Source: Candidatus Caenarcanales bacterium
Lineage (GTDB): Bacteria; Cyanobacteriota; Vampirovibrionia; LMEP-6097
Direction: 5' to 3'
DNA length: 64,000 nt
Assembly (NCBI GenBank): GCA_022447685.1
Contig: JAKVAO010000001.1
Location: forward strand, 1 to 64,000
Each line of letters begins with the position of its first letter. The stretch's first letter is position 1. The translations under genes and the position numbers were made by a program. A model generated the notes under the pieces. The model saw only the letters and a program-made list of their open reading frames with translations, did no database searches and had not been told where the DNA came from. Below, one piece after another: positions 1 to 6,874 of this stretch.

Positions 1-1
1 A

Positions 2-67
2 AGATTAGGACAATCTGCAATTCTAGCTTGCCAAAACATATTTGCTGCTAATTTTCAATTTACCTGA
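2..67 (+). CDS. possible 3' end of a gene cut by the window edge
   Basis: An open frame enters from the left edge and stops at TGA (65-67). It encodes about 21 residues ending in ANFQFT. Nothing identifies the product. It is included only because the frame is open at the edge and the next gene starts about 40 bases downstream. It could equally be non-coding. Confidence 0.25.
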   Translation, partial: RLGQSAILACQNIFAANFQFT

Positions 68-108
68 GTAGTTACGCTGCTAAATATTATTTCATAGAGA
101 AAAAAGAT

Positions 109-324
109 ATGATGTCAATTAGCATAATCAATGACAAAGAAAGAAAAAATTTAATCACAGAGTTATGTGATAAGTTTGATATTTCGAGTAGGGCAACTGC
201 TGGTAAGATTATTAAGCAATTGGCGGATATTGAGGCAAGATTCCGTGAGGCATTGTCTTCTACTGATTCTGATTTTTCAATTGTTTCTAAAATTAAGTTA
301 ACAGAAGAAGATCTGTTAACTTAA
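109..324 (+). CDS. small hypothetical protein, 71 aa
   Basis: The start is ATG at 109, or the adjacent ATG at 112, after a purine-rich stretch (GAGAAAAAAGA). The product is charged and predicted helical, with no signal peptide or membrane segment, and I do not recognise a family. Its last codons and stop lie inside the second arm of a perfect 14-bp hairpin (291-326), so it appears to end at its own terminator. A 54-codon ORF and the large caspase-like gene follow on the same strand. Confidence 0.55.
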   Translation: MMSISIINDKERKNLITELCDKFDISSRATAGKIIKQLADIEARFREALSSTDSDFSIVSKIKLTEEDLLT

Positions 325-326
325 TT
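291..326 (+). terminator. hairpin overlapping the stop codon of the 109-324 gene
   Basis: Perfect 14-bp inverted repeat: arms 291-304 and 313-326, loop of 8 nt (AAGAAGAT). A pyrimidine-rich run (CTTCTTCTATTTTT) follows. The stop codon TAA of the upstream gene is inside the second arm. The stem is A/T-rich, so strength is uncertain, but the geometry fits a rho-independent terminator. Confidence 0.5.
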
Positions 327-420
327 CTTCTTCTATTTTTCTATATCAAATCGCTACTAAATATAACTTGTATGTTTAGAAGAATTAATCAGTAGCTAAA
401 GGCAATGGAAGGTATTTTTA

Positions 421-585
421 ATGAAGGATGAAATTAATAAAACTATATATTTTTTAGTACAACAATCAAATATTATGAAGAAATCTAAAGAAGATATTTC
501 AAAGGCACAGATATTATCTACTTTAGAATCTTTAAAAAAAATATCTAAGAAAAAAGAATTGTACTTAGCCGCTGAGTTTGGTTAA
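421..585 (+). CDS. small hypothetical protein, 54 aa
   Basis: ATG at 421 is preceded by GGAAGG about 9 nt upstream, a good ribosome binding site. The product is Lys-rich and predicted helical (begins MKDEINKTIY) with no recognisable family. It ends at TAA 583-585, 13 nt before the ATG of the next large gene, whose ribosome binding site (AAAGGA) overlaps the stop. The two are therefore probably co-transcribed and possibly translationally coupled. Confidence 0.5.
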   Translation: MKDEINKTIYFLVQQSNIMKKSKEDISKAQILSTLESLKKISKKKELYLAAEFG

Positions 586-598
586 AAGGAAAAATATC

Positions 599-2758
599 AT
601 GGATTCAATCAGTGGAGTGACTGCACCAATAATGCAGCCTATAATAAACGTACCTAAAAACTTAAAAGAAGCAGCTACAGGCAAAATAAAGCCTTTAAGT
701 AATCAAGATTTGAATAATATTGAGGAACAGGTTCCAGCTTTGTACCATTTACTTGGAGAACTTAGTATAGATTTAACTGAATTAAAAGTAGATGATTTTG
801 ATTCAGTTATAGATAAACTAATAAGCAAAATCGATGACAAAAGCCTGCTTCCAAGTGAGCATAAGCGTTTGACTGTAGTGCTCCCCAAACTTAATGATGA
901 TGAGCTTATGAATAAAATAGCTGAATTTACCAAAAGCTTGGAAACTAATTACCAAGACAATGAAGAAAAGTTAGGTAAGACAAGAATTTTCTTTGCTCTC
1001 GATTATGATGAATTTGACTCACTCAAAACAAATACTATAGTTCAAGAAAATTTTCCAGAGCTTTCACAGTATTATTCTGCTAACAATGATTTTCATGATA
1101 GTGAGCTCCCTAAATTTTTACTTTCAAGAATAGATTCAAGCTATAAACCAGAATATACAGATAATTATTATGATACTGAGCCTTTGGTCGAAAAATCTAT
1201 TCCCATGGAGTTTTTAAGGAATTTTCCTAATGAATATTATTTCACTTTTGAATACATTGATGGCTTAATTAGGCTATATGAAGAAGGCATTTCTAATGAT
1301 GATATTCATAACTTAAGTAGTTTTAAAGAAGCTTTACAAGCAATAGATATTGAAGGCGGCATTTATTTACCAGAAAATACTTTAATATCCCTGTATCAAT
1401 CAGGCGCTACTGTTCAAGATATTGAAAAGCTTACAGAAAAATTAGATGTTTATAAACTTGCTTACTTATTTCAAAAAGTTCGAGATGGACTTGACTTTGA
1501 TGCTGTGAAAAAATTTGGAGCAGAAATAATAACTTTAGAATCTTTAGGTAAATCTACAGATGAAATTAATCGATTCTCTAGATCTTTGCACCCTCGATTT
1601 AATGAAAATATTCCAGCATCAATAATTTTTTCAAATATAGGTATAGATAAAGCTAATAACTTGGCAGCCGAGGCTCATAGCTTTTATAGCTGTGAAAGTC
1701 TAATGGACCTTTTAGTTTTTGAGATTCCTGTAGACAAAGCAAATCAATATGCAGAGAAATATCAAAACCGTTTTAATGATAAAGAATTGCGTTATTTACT
1801 AAGGTCAGATCTTAGTGAGGGACTAATTGATGAAGCTGATCCAAATTTATCAGGAAGAGAAATTGTGCTTAAGTCAACCGGTATTATTGGTGAAGAAACT
1901 CTTGATATAAATTCAAGAATAGAAGAACTGCCATTGGATAGTATCCATAGAGCTATTAAATCAGGTTTTGGCGAAGATGATTTGCAAAGATTAATCACTG
2001 AATATAAATTATCTGGAATTTATAAAGCAGATAAGGATAATCCTAAACTTATGGATAAAGATATGAGGTTATGTTTGATTTCGGGGGTTTCTGCTGATTT
2101 CTATAGTGAAAATCAAGCTGATTCTAGTCCCAGAATAATTCTAGATAAATATAACAGAAGCAAATTAGCCGATAAAGTGAATCTATTAGAAGAAAGTCTA
2201 GGCATACAAGAATTCAACAAAGTCCCACTAAAGGCTTATCAAAGAATGTATGATCTTTTACAAGGAGCGGAGACTGATAAGCCAATAGCAGCTTATTGCA
2301 CAACCAATAAGAAAGATTCGGATAGTACTTTAATTTTTAGTTCTTGGTCTGAAGCATTATCGCTCTTGGATAATTATGATACTTTCATTGTTGAATATGA
2401 ATCAGGACAAGAGATTCTTAATGCCATGCAAAATATCCAAAGCTCAGTTGATGATATTGATGGATTGGTATTTTCTTACCATGGCTTAGATAATAAAATG
2501 CTGATTGGTGATGAAACTAATATATCAACTGAAGATACTGAATTAATGAAATCTATGAATGATTGTTTGAAACCTGGTGCTAAGTCTATGATGAGTTCTT
2601 GTCAAACATTTGAACTCGGTAAAGTGTTCTTTGATAATGTAAGTAATATTGATGAAATGAATGTACCTAAGCGACCTTATACCTATGGTTGTATTGTTGC
2701 GCTGCCTCAATCTATTTTATTTGAGAGTCAAGAGCACTTATTAACTTTAGATCGTTAA
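599..2758 (+). CDS. large protein with caspase-like (clan CD) His...Cys C-terminal region
   Basis: 719 aa from ATG 599, chosen over an in-frame TTG at 578 because AAAGGA sits just upstream of the ATG. There is no signal peptide or clear membrane span. Residues 1 to about 600 are acidic and mostly helical, with repeated short helix-turn units. The last 100 residues look like a clan CD cysteine peptidase core: a hydrophobic strand then His-Gly (LVFSYHG, His628), and 40 residues later a strand ending in Ser-Cys (MMSSCQT, Cys668). This is the layout of caspase/CHAT/C80-type domains. The family assignment is inferred from that spacing only. Function is unknown; possible roles are an effector, a self-processing protein or a signalling protease. 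Upstream small ORFs may be partners. Confidence 0.8.
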   Translation: MDSISGVTAPIMQPIINVPKNLKEAATGKIKPLSNQDLNNIEEQVPALYHLLGELSIDLTELKVDDFDSVIDKLISKIDDKSLLPSEHKRLTVVLPKLNDDELMNKIAEFTKSLETNYQDNEEKLGKTRIFFALDYDEFDSLKTNTIVQENFPELSQYYSANNDFHDSELPKFLLSRIDSSYKPEYTDNYYDTEPLVEKSIPMEFLRNFPNEYYFTFEYIDGLIRLYEEGISNDDIHNLSSFKEALQAIDIEGGIYLPENTLISLYQSGATVQDIEKLTEKLDVYKLAYLFQKVRDGLDFDAVKKFGAEIITLESLGKSTDEINRFSRSLHPRFNENIPASIIFSNIGIDKANNLAAEAHSFYSCESLMDLLVFEIPVDKANQYAEKYQNRFNDKELRYLLRSDLSEGLIDEADPNLSGREIVLKSTGIIGEETLDINSRIEELPLDSIHRAIKSGFGEDDLQRLITEYKLSGIYKADKDNPKLMDKDMRLCLISGVSADFYSENQADSSPRIILDKYNRSKLADKVNLLEESLGIQEFNKVPLKAYQRMYDLLQGAETDKPIAAYCTTNKKDSDSTLIFSSWSEALSLLDNYDTFIVEYESGQEILNAMQNIQSSVDDIDGLVFSYHGLDNKMLIGDETNISTEDTELMKSMNDCLKPGAKSMMSSCQTFELGKVFFDNVSNIDEMNVPKRPYTYGCIVALPQSILFESQEHLLTLDR

Positions 2759-2799
2759 AATTGATAAAGCTGTTATAGATGTCAGTGTTTCATGAAACC

Positions 2800-3528
2800 C
2801 TAAATCTGCCCCAACAAATAATCAAGATCCTTCTTACTAATCTTATCCTTAGTTAAAGTAGTTACAGGAGTCATCACTAAAGGAACTTTATGTTTCCTAA
2901 CTTCTTTGAGGTTATGTCTTCTTCCTGCTGACTCTAGGTATATGCGAGGCTTCTCTAATTTACTTAGGCAGTCTTTGTTGTAAACGGCTTTGAAGAATGG
3001 AATGACACCTCTATCATCAATATCTATACTGTGACTTCTGGCAATGCCAGTTCGCCAGTAGGTTCTATACATATACTCTAAATTATTACCTTTAAGTGGA
3101 ATAGTTTCTTCACTAAGTGGAGAACAAGTAATAGCTTCGTTTTTCTTGTCTTTGAAATAAATCTTTTTAGCTGGACCTCCAGTATAACTGGTGCTAGTAA
3201 AAGTTCCATGATCAATTTGGTTTATGATAGGGATAACGTAGATGCTGAGTAATTCTGATTTATCCCAGGCAGGTATATTAGCCTCATCTAATTTTCCTTT
3301 AGATTTGAGGTAAGCTCTAACTTTAGGTGTTATGAAAACCATACTGAAATGTGCTTCCTCTGTATGTTGCATTTTGCTGAAAGCTCCTCTAGGCACTCTA
3401 GCAACGTATTTAGCGTGATTACCTTTCTTGATTTTTATTTTCTCTTTTTTGGCTTGAGTCTCATTACAAGCTAAGAAGTTAAAGCACAATATTAGAAGGC
3501 AAGTAAATAAATTAATTTTTCTCAGCAT
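2800..3528 (-). CDS. predicted lipoprotein, 242 aa, paralogue of the next gene
   Basis: The N-terminus is a lipoprotein signal: positive start (MLRK), hydrophobic core, lipobox-like LAC near residue 21. A basic region follows (KKEKIKIKKG). The mature part is unrecognised. Its C-terminal half shares a pattern with the upstream gene (3548-4288): an acidic Asp-rich stretch, a Cys followed by Leu-x-Lys-Pro, then a strand and a Ser/Gly-Arg turn. The two genes lie 19 nt apart and look like an ancient tandem duplication in one operon. Function unknown; envelope location is inferred. Confidence 0.7.
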   Translation of the reverse strand: MLRKINLFTCLLILCFNFLACNETQAKKEKIKIKKGNHAKYVARVPRGAFSKMQHTEEAHFSMVFITPKVRAYLKSKGKLDEANIPAWDKSELLSIYVIPIINQIDHGTFTSTSYTGGPAKKIYFKDKKNEAITCSPLSEETIPLKGNNLEYMYRTYWRTGIARSHSIDIDDRGVIPFFKAVYNKDCLSKLEKPRIYLESAGRRHNLKEVRKHKVPLVMTPVTTLTKDKISKKDLDYLLGQI

Positions 3529-3547
3529 AATTTATATTCTAAAATAA

Positions 3548-4288
3548 CTACCAAACTTGATACAGCTCTTTATCAATTTCTAATTGGTTAAAATTAATCA
3601 GCTCAGAATACCTGCTTTTGGAACCAATAATAATATGTGGTTTCTTTAATTGACGCACACAGTCTCCATCAAATTCAACGAAAACTGAATCTAAGTCACG
3701 GTTTAACCACATGTCAGGTTTGCCAATCATATGATCAACTGGTCTGTATGGCGCTCTGTAAGTCATCATAATCATCATATCTTCAGGTGCCTTGTCTTCA
3801 ATTTTTCTTGACTGTAGCATTGGACATTCATGAATACCTCTATAATCACTGAACTTGGCATTGTGAAAGCCTCCATAGTTCCTTTCTGTCAAGCTTCTAG
3901 AGCTTACACCAGCAGCATTAAATGGTGTGCAGTCTTCGAATTCACCACAAGTATCGCTATAAGTAGTTTCTTGGCGGTTTATTGGGAAAATATACGCTGC
4001 GATGTTTTTTGGATTAGAGAGCTTGAAATCTTGCTTTAGAGTGAGTTTTAGATTTCTTAAAGGAGTGATTTGTTGTTTCTCAAGGGTATTGGAGGTAATT
4101 ACGACTTGGTAAGCATTGTGTTGTCCATGAGTTTTGGAGAATGGGGTAATAATTTTCCAAAATCTTTTTCTAGCATTGAGAGGATACTTGGATGAGAAGA
4201 ATGTGAAGGTGCTGACATCTTTGTCTAGAGGATGTTTTGCATTTGCCGGAATATTTATTATTAAGAGAAGGAATAGGAAAAGAATCAT
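3548..4288 (-). CDS. exported protein, 246 aa, paralogue of the downstream lipoprotein
   Basis: Sec-type signal peptide of about 17 residues (LLLIINIPANA, cleavage after ANA) with an unusually uncharged n-region. The mature protein has several Cys residues that could form disulfides (TCGEFEDCTPF, ECPML, GDCVRQL). The segment DSVFVEFDGDC followed by LKKPHIIIGSKSR matches in pattern FFKAVYNKDC followed by LEKPRIYLESAGR of the neighbouring lipoprotein, supporting paralogy. No known family is recognised. The two genes form a minus-strand pair between the caspase-like gene and the divergent acetyltransferase. Confidence 0.7.
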   Translation of the reverse strand: MILFLFLLLIINIPANAKHPLDKDVSTFTFFSSKYPLNARKRFWKIITPFSKTHGQHNAYQVVITSNTLEKQQITPLRNLKLTLKQDFKLSNPKNIAAYIFPINRQETTYSDTCGEFEDCTPFNAAGVSSRSLTERNYGGFHNAKFSDYRGIHECPMLQSRKIEDKAPEDMMIMMTYRAPYRPVDHMIGKPDMWLNRDLDSVFVEFDGDCVRQLKKPHIIIGSKSRYSELINFNQLEIDKELYQVW

Positions 4289-4359
4289 TGTTATTTAATT
4301 ATATTCACTTATTAATAGAAACTTAAACCATGTTCTAAAGCATTGCTAAACTTATAAAT

Positions 4360-4866
4360 ATGTCTGATAGAAAATTAAGTTTCCAAACACTTAAAGACAA
4401 TGACTTTGACTTCGTATACGAAGTATATTTTGATGAAACAGTTAATCCATTTTTGACTTATGATCAGATGTCTAAGTCTGAGTTTCAAGAAGTTTTTAAG
4501 GATTTAAAATCTAGGCATCATAGTTTTTTACTACTTGTAGATTCTGTGCCCTGTGGTTTTATTACAGTTATAGCTAATAAAGGACGTTCTGCTCACACTG
4601 CAATGATTGCCACTTACGGTATAAGGAAAGATTTTCAAGGAAAAGGTCTTGGTAAAAAGTTTTTGAAGAAGCTTATAGATGATCTTAAACACGAAGGTTT
4701 TTTGAGAATTCAACTCACTGTTGAAGCAGATAACGATAGAGCAATTAAGCTATACCAAAGTTTAGGTTTTGAAGTTGAAGGAAGAATGAAAAATTGGTTC
4801 AAAAGGGCATCAGAGAATGAGTATAAAGATGAACTTATGATGGCTATTTGTTTTCCGGTTAATTGA
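4360..4866 (+). CDS. GNAT-family N-acetyltransferase
   Basis: 168 aa, a single GNAT domain. The acetyl-CoA pyrophosphate-binding motif is visible (RKDFQGKGLGKKF), followed by the typical C-terminal motif B pattern NDRAIKLYQSLGFEVEG. Family members transfer acetyl groups to amines of small molecules or protein N-termini; the substrate cannot be told from the sequence. It is closest in style to RimJ/YhhY-like enzymes. It converges on astB with a 3-nt gap and appears to be a single-gene unit. Confidence 0.85.
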   Translation: MSDRKLSFQTLKDNDFDFVYEVYFDETVNPFLTYDQMSKSEFQEVFKDLKSRHHSFLLLVDSVPCGFITVIANKGRSAHTAMIATYGIRKDFQGKGLGKKFLKKLIDDLKHEGFLRIQLTVEADNDRAIKLYQSLGFEVEGRMKNWFKRASENEYKDELMMAICFPVN

Positions 4867-4869
4867 AGC

Positions 4870-6237
4870 TTATATCAATTCTTCAAAGGCACTGTAACAC
4901 TTAGCTAAATTATCTAAGCTATCTTGACTTAGTAAGTCTTGCATCATCAATTTTTCTGGATAATATCTATTGATAATGTTTTCTAGCTTACTGTGAAGTT
5001 CCTCTGAATAAAATATTTTAGGGTTTATTGTTTGAATTTCTTCTCCTGTTAATACAACTCTTAAACGCAGACATGCAGGTCCACCACCGTTTTTCATACT
5101 TTCTTTTAAGTTGAAGAATTTAACTTCTTTAACTGGGTTCTTAGTATCTTTAATTAAGTTTTCAATATAGTTTTTTACTCTTGAGTTTTCTTGACACTCA
5201 CTTGGAGCAATTAAAATCATCTCATCAGGGTTTGTAGGTGAAATTATTTGTGAATTAAATAAATAGCTACTCACAGCATCTTCTAAGCTTAATTCTGAAT
5301 TAGTAACTTTAGTGAAAATCATATTTTCACTATAAAGACTAGTGAACTTTGTGTTTAACTCTGTTATTACTCTATCTGAGTCTAGAAAAGAATCTTCATG
5401 ATAAATGAAGTAATTTAAATTACCAGTGCTGATAACATCATTATGGAAAACTCCAGCGTCTATAACTTTAGGATTCTGTTGAGCCAAAACAACTCTATCC
5501 ATATCTAGCTGATGCTTCTCGATAATATTTTCACAGGATTCCAGGCTCTGCCTTGCAGGAAATTTATTTGGTTTACTAATAGCTTCATTGTCACTTGAGT
5601 AACCATAAACAAATAACTCCAGTCCAGGAGAAGCATAGTCTTTACTAAACCTAGTATGGTTTGCAGCGCCTTCATCCATAAGCCGAGATTCTAAAGCTGG
5701 GTTTACAATTATATTTTCACTCGCTAAATTCTTAGAGAAATACCTATAAGTGAACTTTGCTTCTATAGCTCTATGCTTATTTGCAGTTAAGTTTGCAACA
5801 GTGATATGACATTTAGCATCACGAGAATCACTACTTGGAGAAATCATCGCAGCATTTGCAGTCCACATGAATGCTGAACTGAAAACTATTTTTAATAAGC
5901 TAGGATCTTTTTTGTAAGCTTTATTTAAAATCTCAAGATCACTACCTTCAAAACCAATCTCTCTTAGATAACTGATATCAGGTCTAGGCTGAGGAACTAT
6001 AATAGCTTCTTTGCTACCCAAGCTTGATAAGAATTTAATCTTCTCTAGGCATTGTAAAGCTGCTGCACGTGGATGAGAAACTTCACCGCCATGGCTAGTT
6101 GAGGCTATATTTCCCTTCGATAAACCAGAGAATAGATGGCTAGGGCCTGGCACCCCCTCAAAATTAACCTCCCAGGCAGTGCTGGTGACTTCATTAACTG
6201 CGTTACGCTTGTTTTTTGCGTCGTCATTTACGAGCAT
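4870..6237 (-). CDS. astB: N-succinylarginine dihydrolase AstB, with repeat-derived N-terminus
   Basis: AstB hydrolyses N2-succinylarginine to N2-succinylornithine, CO2 and ammonia, the second step of arginine catabolism by the AST pathway. 455 aa. Family signatures include AWEVNFEGVPGPSH, PRAAALQCLEKIK, the catalytic-region FHNDVISTGN, and GGGPACLRLRVVL with the nucleophilic Cys near the C-terminus. In enterobacterial AstB the protein starts almost directly at AWEVNFDG. Here about 20 extra residues (starting MLVNDDAKNKRNAVNE) precede it. These residues, the Shine-Dalgarno AAGGAGGA and the ATG are the final copy of the 119-bp repeat array upstream. It is the last gene of the minus-strand operon M20-astA-astD-astB, and the repeats separate it from astD. 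Confidence 0.93.
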   Translation of the reverse strand: MLVNDDAKNKRNAVNEVTSTAWEVNFEGVPGPSHLFSGLSKGNIASTSHGGEVSHPRAAALQCLEKIKFLSSLGSKEAIIVPQPRPDISYLREIGFEGSDLEILNKAYKKDPSLLKIVFSSAFMWTANAAMISPSSDSRDAKCHITVANLTANKHRAIEAKFTYRYFSKNLASENIIVNPALESRLMDEGAANHTRFSKDYASPGLELFVYGYSSDNEAISKPNKFPARQSLESCENIIEKHQLDMDRVVLAQQNPKVIDAGVFHNDVISTGNLNYFIYHEDSFLDSDRVITELNTKFTSLYSENMIFTKVTNSELSLEDAVSSYLFNSQIISPTNPDEMILIAPSECQENSRVKNYIENLIKDTKNPVKEVKFFNLKESMKNGGGPACLRLRVVLTGEEIQTINPKIFYSEELHSKLENIINRYYPEKLMMQDLLSQDSLDNLAKCYSAFEELI

Positions 6238-6368
6238 GTAAACTCCTCCTTAAAAAACTTCGCAAGCCTTGTTACTGAAGCCTCCAGGTACTGGAGGCTT
6301 CAGTAACAAGGCTTGCGAAGTTTTTTAAGGAGGAGTTTACATGCTCGTAAATGACGACGCAAAAAACA
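6210..6368. repeat. near-perfect 78-bp inverted repeat with 3-nt loop
   Basis: Arms 6210-6287 and 6291-6368 are perfect reverse complements around the trinucleotide GTA (6288-6290). Each arm contains the Shine-Dalgarno and the start codon of a unit; the left arm holds the real astB start. In RNA the astB ribosome binding site would be buried in a very long stem. In DNA this could extrude as a cruciform. Pairing continues with mismatches beyond 6368. It is the boundary of the inverted block of the array. Confidence 0.92.
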
Positions 6369-6469
6369 TGCGTAACACAGTTAATGAATACCTACTGCCC
6401 CAGGCAGTACTGGAGGCTTCAGTAACAAGGCTTGCGAAGTTTTTTAAGGAGGAGTTTACATGCTCGTAA
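6341..6469 (+). CDS. repeat-borne 42-aa mini-ORF, plus strand
   Basis: ATG 6341 with AAGGAGGA 7 nt upstream opens a 42-codon frame. It reads MLVNDDAKN..., then LPQAVLEASV, then KFFKEEFTCS and stop. The next unit's Shine-Dalgarno lies in the Lys-Glu-Glu codons and the next ATG (6460) overlaps the end of this ORF. It is oriented against the ast operon, so it is probably not expressed with it. It is listed because every signal for translation is present; it may be a pure by-product of the repeat. Confidence 0.2.
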   Translation: MLVNDDAKNMRNTVNEYLLPQAVLEASVTRLAKFFKEEFTCS

Positions 6470-6542
6470 ATGACGACGCAAAAAACTGCCTGGGGCAGTA
6501 GGTATTCATTAACTGTGTTACGCATGTTTTTTGCGTCGTCAT

Positions 6543-6671
6543 TTACGGGCATGTAAACTCCTCCTTAAAAAACTTCGCAAGCCTTGTTACTGAAGCCTCC
6601 AGTACTGCCTGGGGCAGTAGGTATTCATTAACTGTGTTACGCATGTTTTTTGCGTCGTCATTTACGGGCAT
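6543..6671 (-). CDS. repeat-borne 42-aa mini-ORF, minus strand (second unit)
   Basis: Starts at ATG 6671 with the strong AAGGAGGA site. It encodes MPVNDDAKNMRN... through VLEASVTRLAKFF to KEEFTCP, stopping at 6543-6545. The following unit's ATG (6552) lies inside its last codons in another frame, an overlap that permits translational coupling. It is co-directional with astD and astB, so a ribosome leaving astD could step through this chain toward astB. Whether the peptide is made or matters is unknown. Confidence 0.25.
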   Translation of the reverse strand: MPVNDDAKNMRNTVNEYLLPQAVLEASVTRLAKFFKEEFTCP

Positions 6672-6790
6672 GTAAACTCCTCCTTAAAAAACTTCGCAAG
6701 CCTTGTGACTGAAGCCTCCAGCACTACCTGGGGCAGTATGGAATCATTAACTGCGTTACGCTTGTTTTTTGCGTCGTTATTTACAAGCAT
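6662..6790 (-). CDS. repeat-borne 42-aa mini-ORF, minus strand (first unit after astD)
   Basis: Starts at ATG 6790 behind AAGGAGGA and encodes MLVNNDAKNKRN, then AVNDSILPQVVLEAS, ending KEEFTCP. It is the most diverged unit, with several amino-acid replacements relative to the others (NN for ND, NDSI for NEYL). That speaks against strong purifying selection on the peptide, or for an older copy. Its end overlaps the next ATG (6671), as in the next unit. Confidence 0.25.
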   Translation of the reverse strand: MLVNNDAKNKRNAVNDSILPQVVLEASVTRLAKFFKEEFTCP

Positions 6791-6874
6791 GTAAACTCCT
6801 CCTTAAAAAACTTCGCAAGCCTTGTTACTGAAGCCTCCAGCACTGCCTGGGGTAGTAGGAAATCATTAACTGCG

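Noticed and set aside
6337..6552. 71-codon minus-strand ORF in the repeat array (MPVNDDAKN...)
   Set aside because: It runs from a repeat start across the inversion junction into antisense repeat sequence. It is a by-product of the rearrangement, not a gene with its own history.
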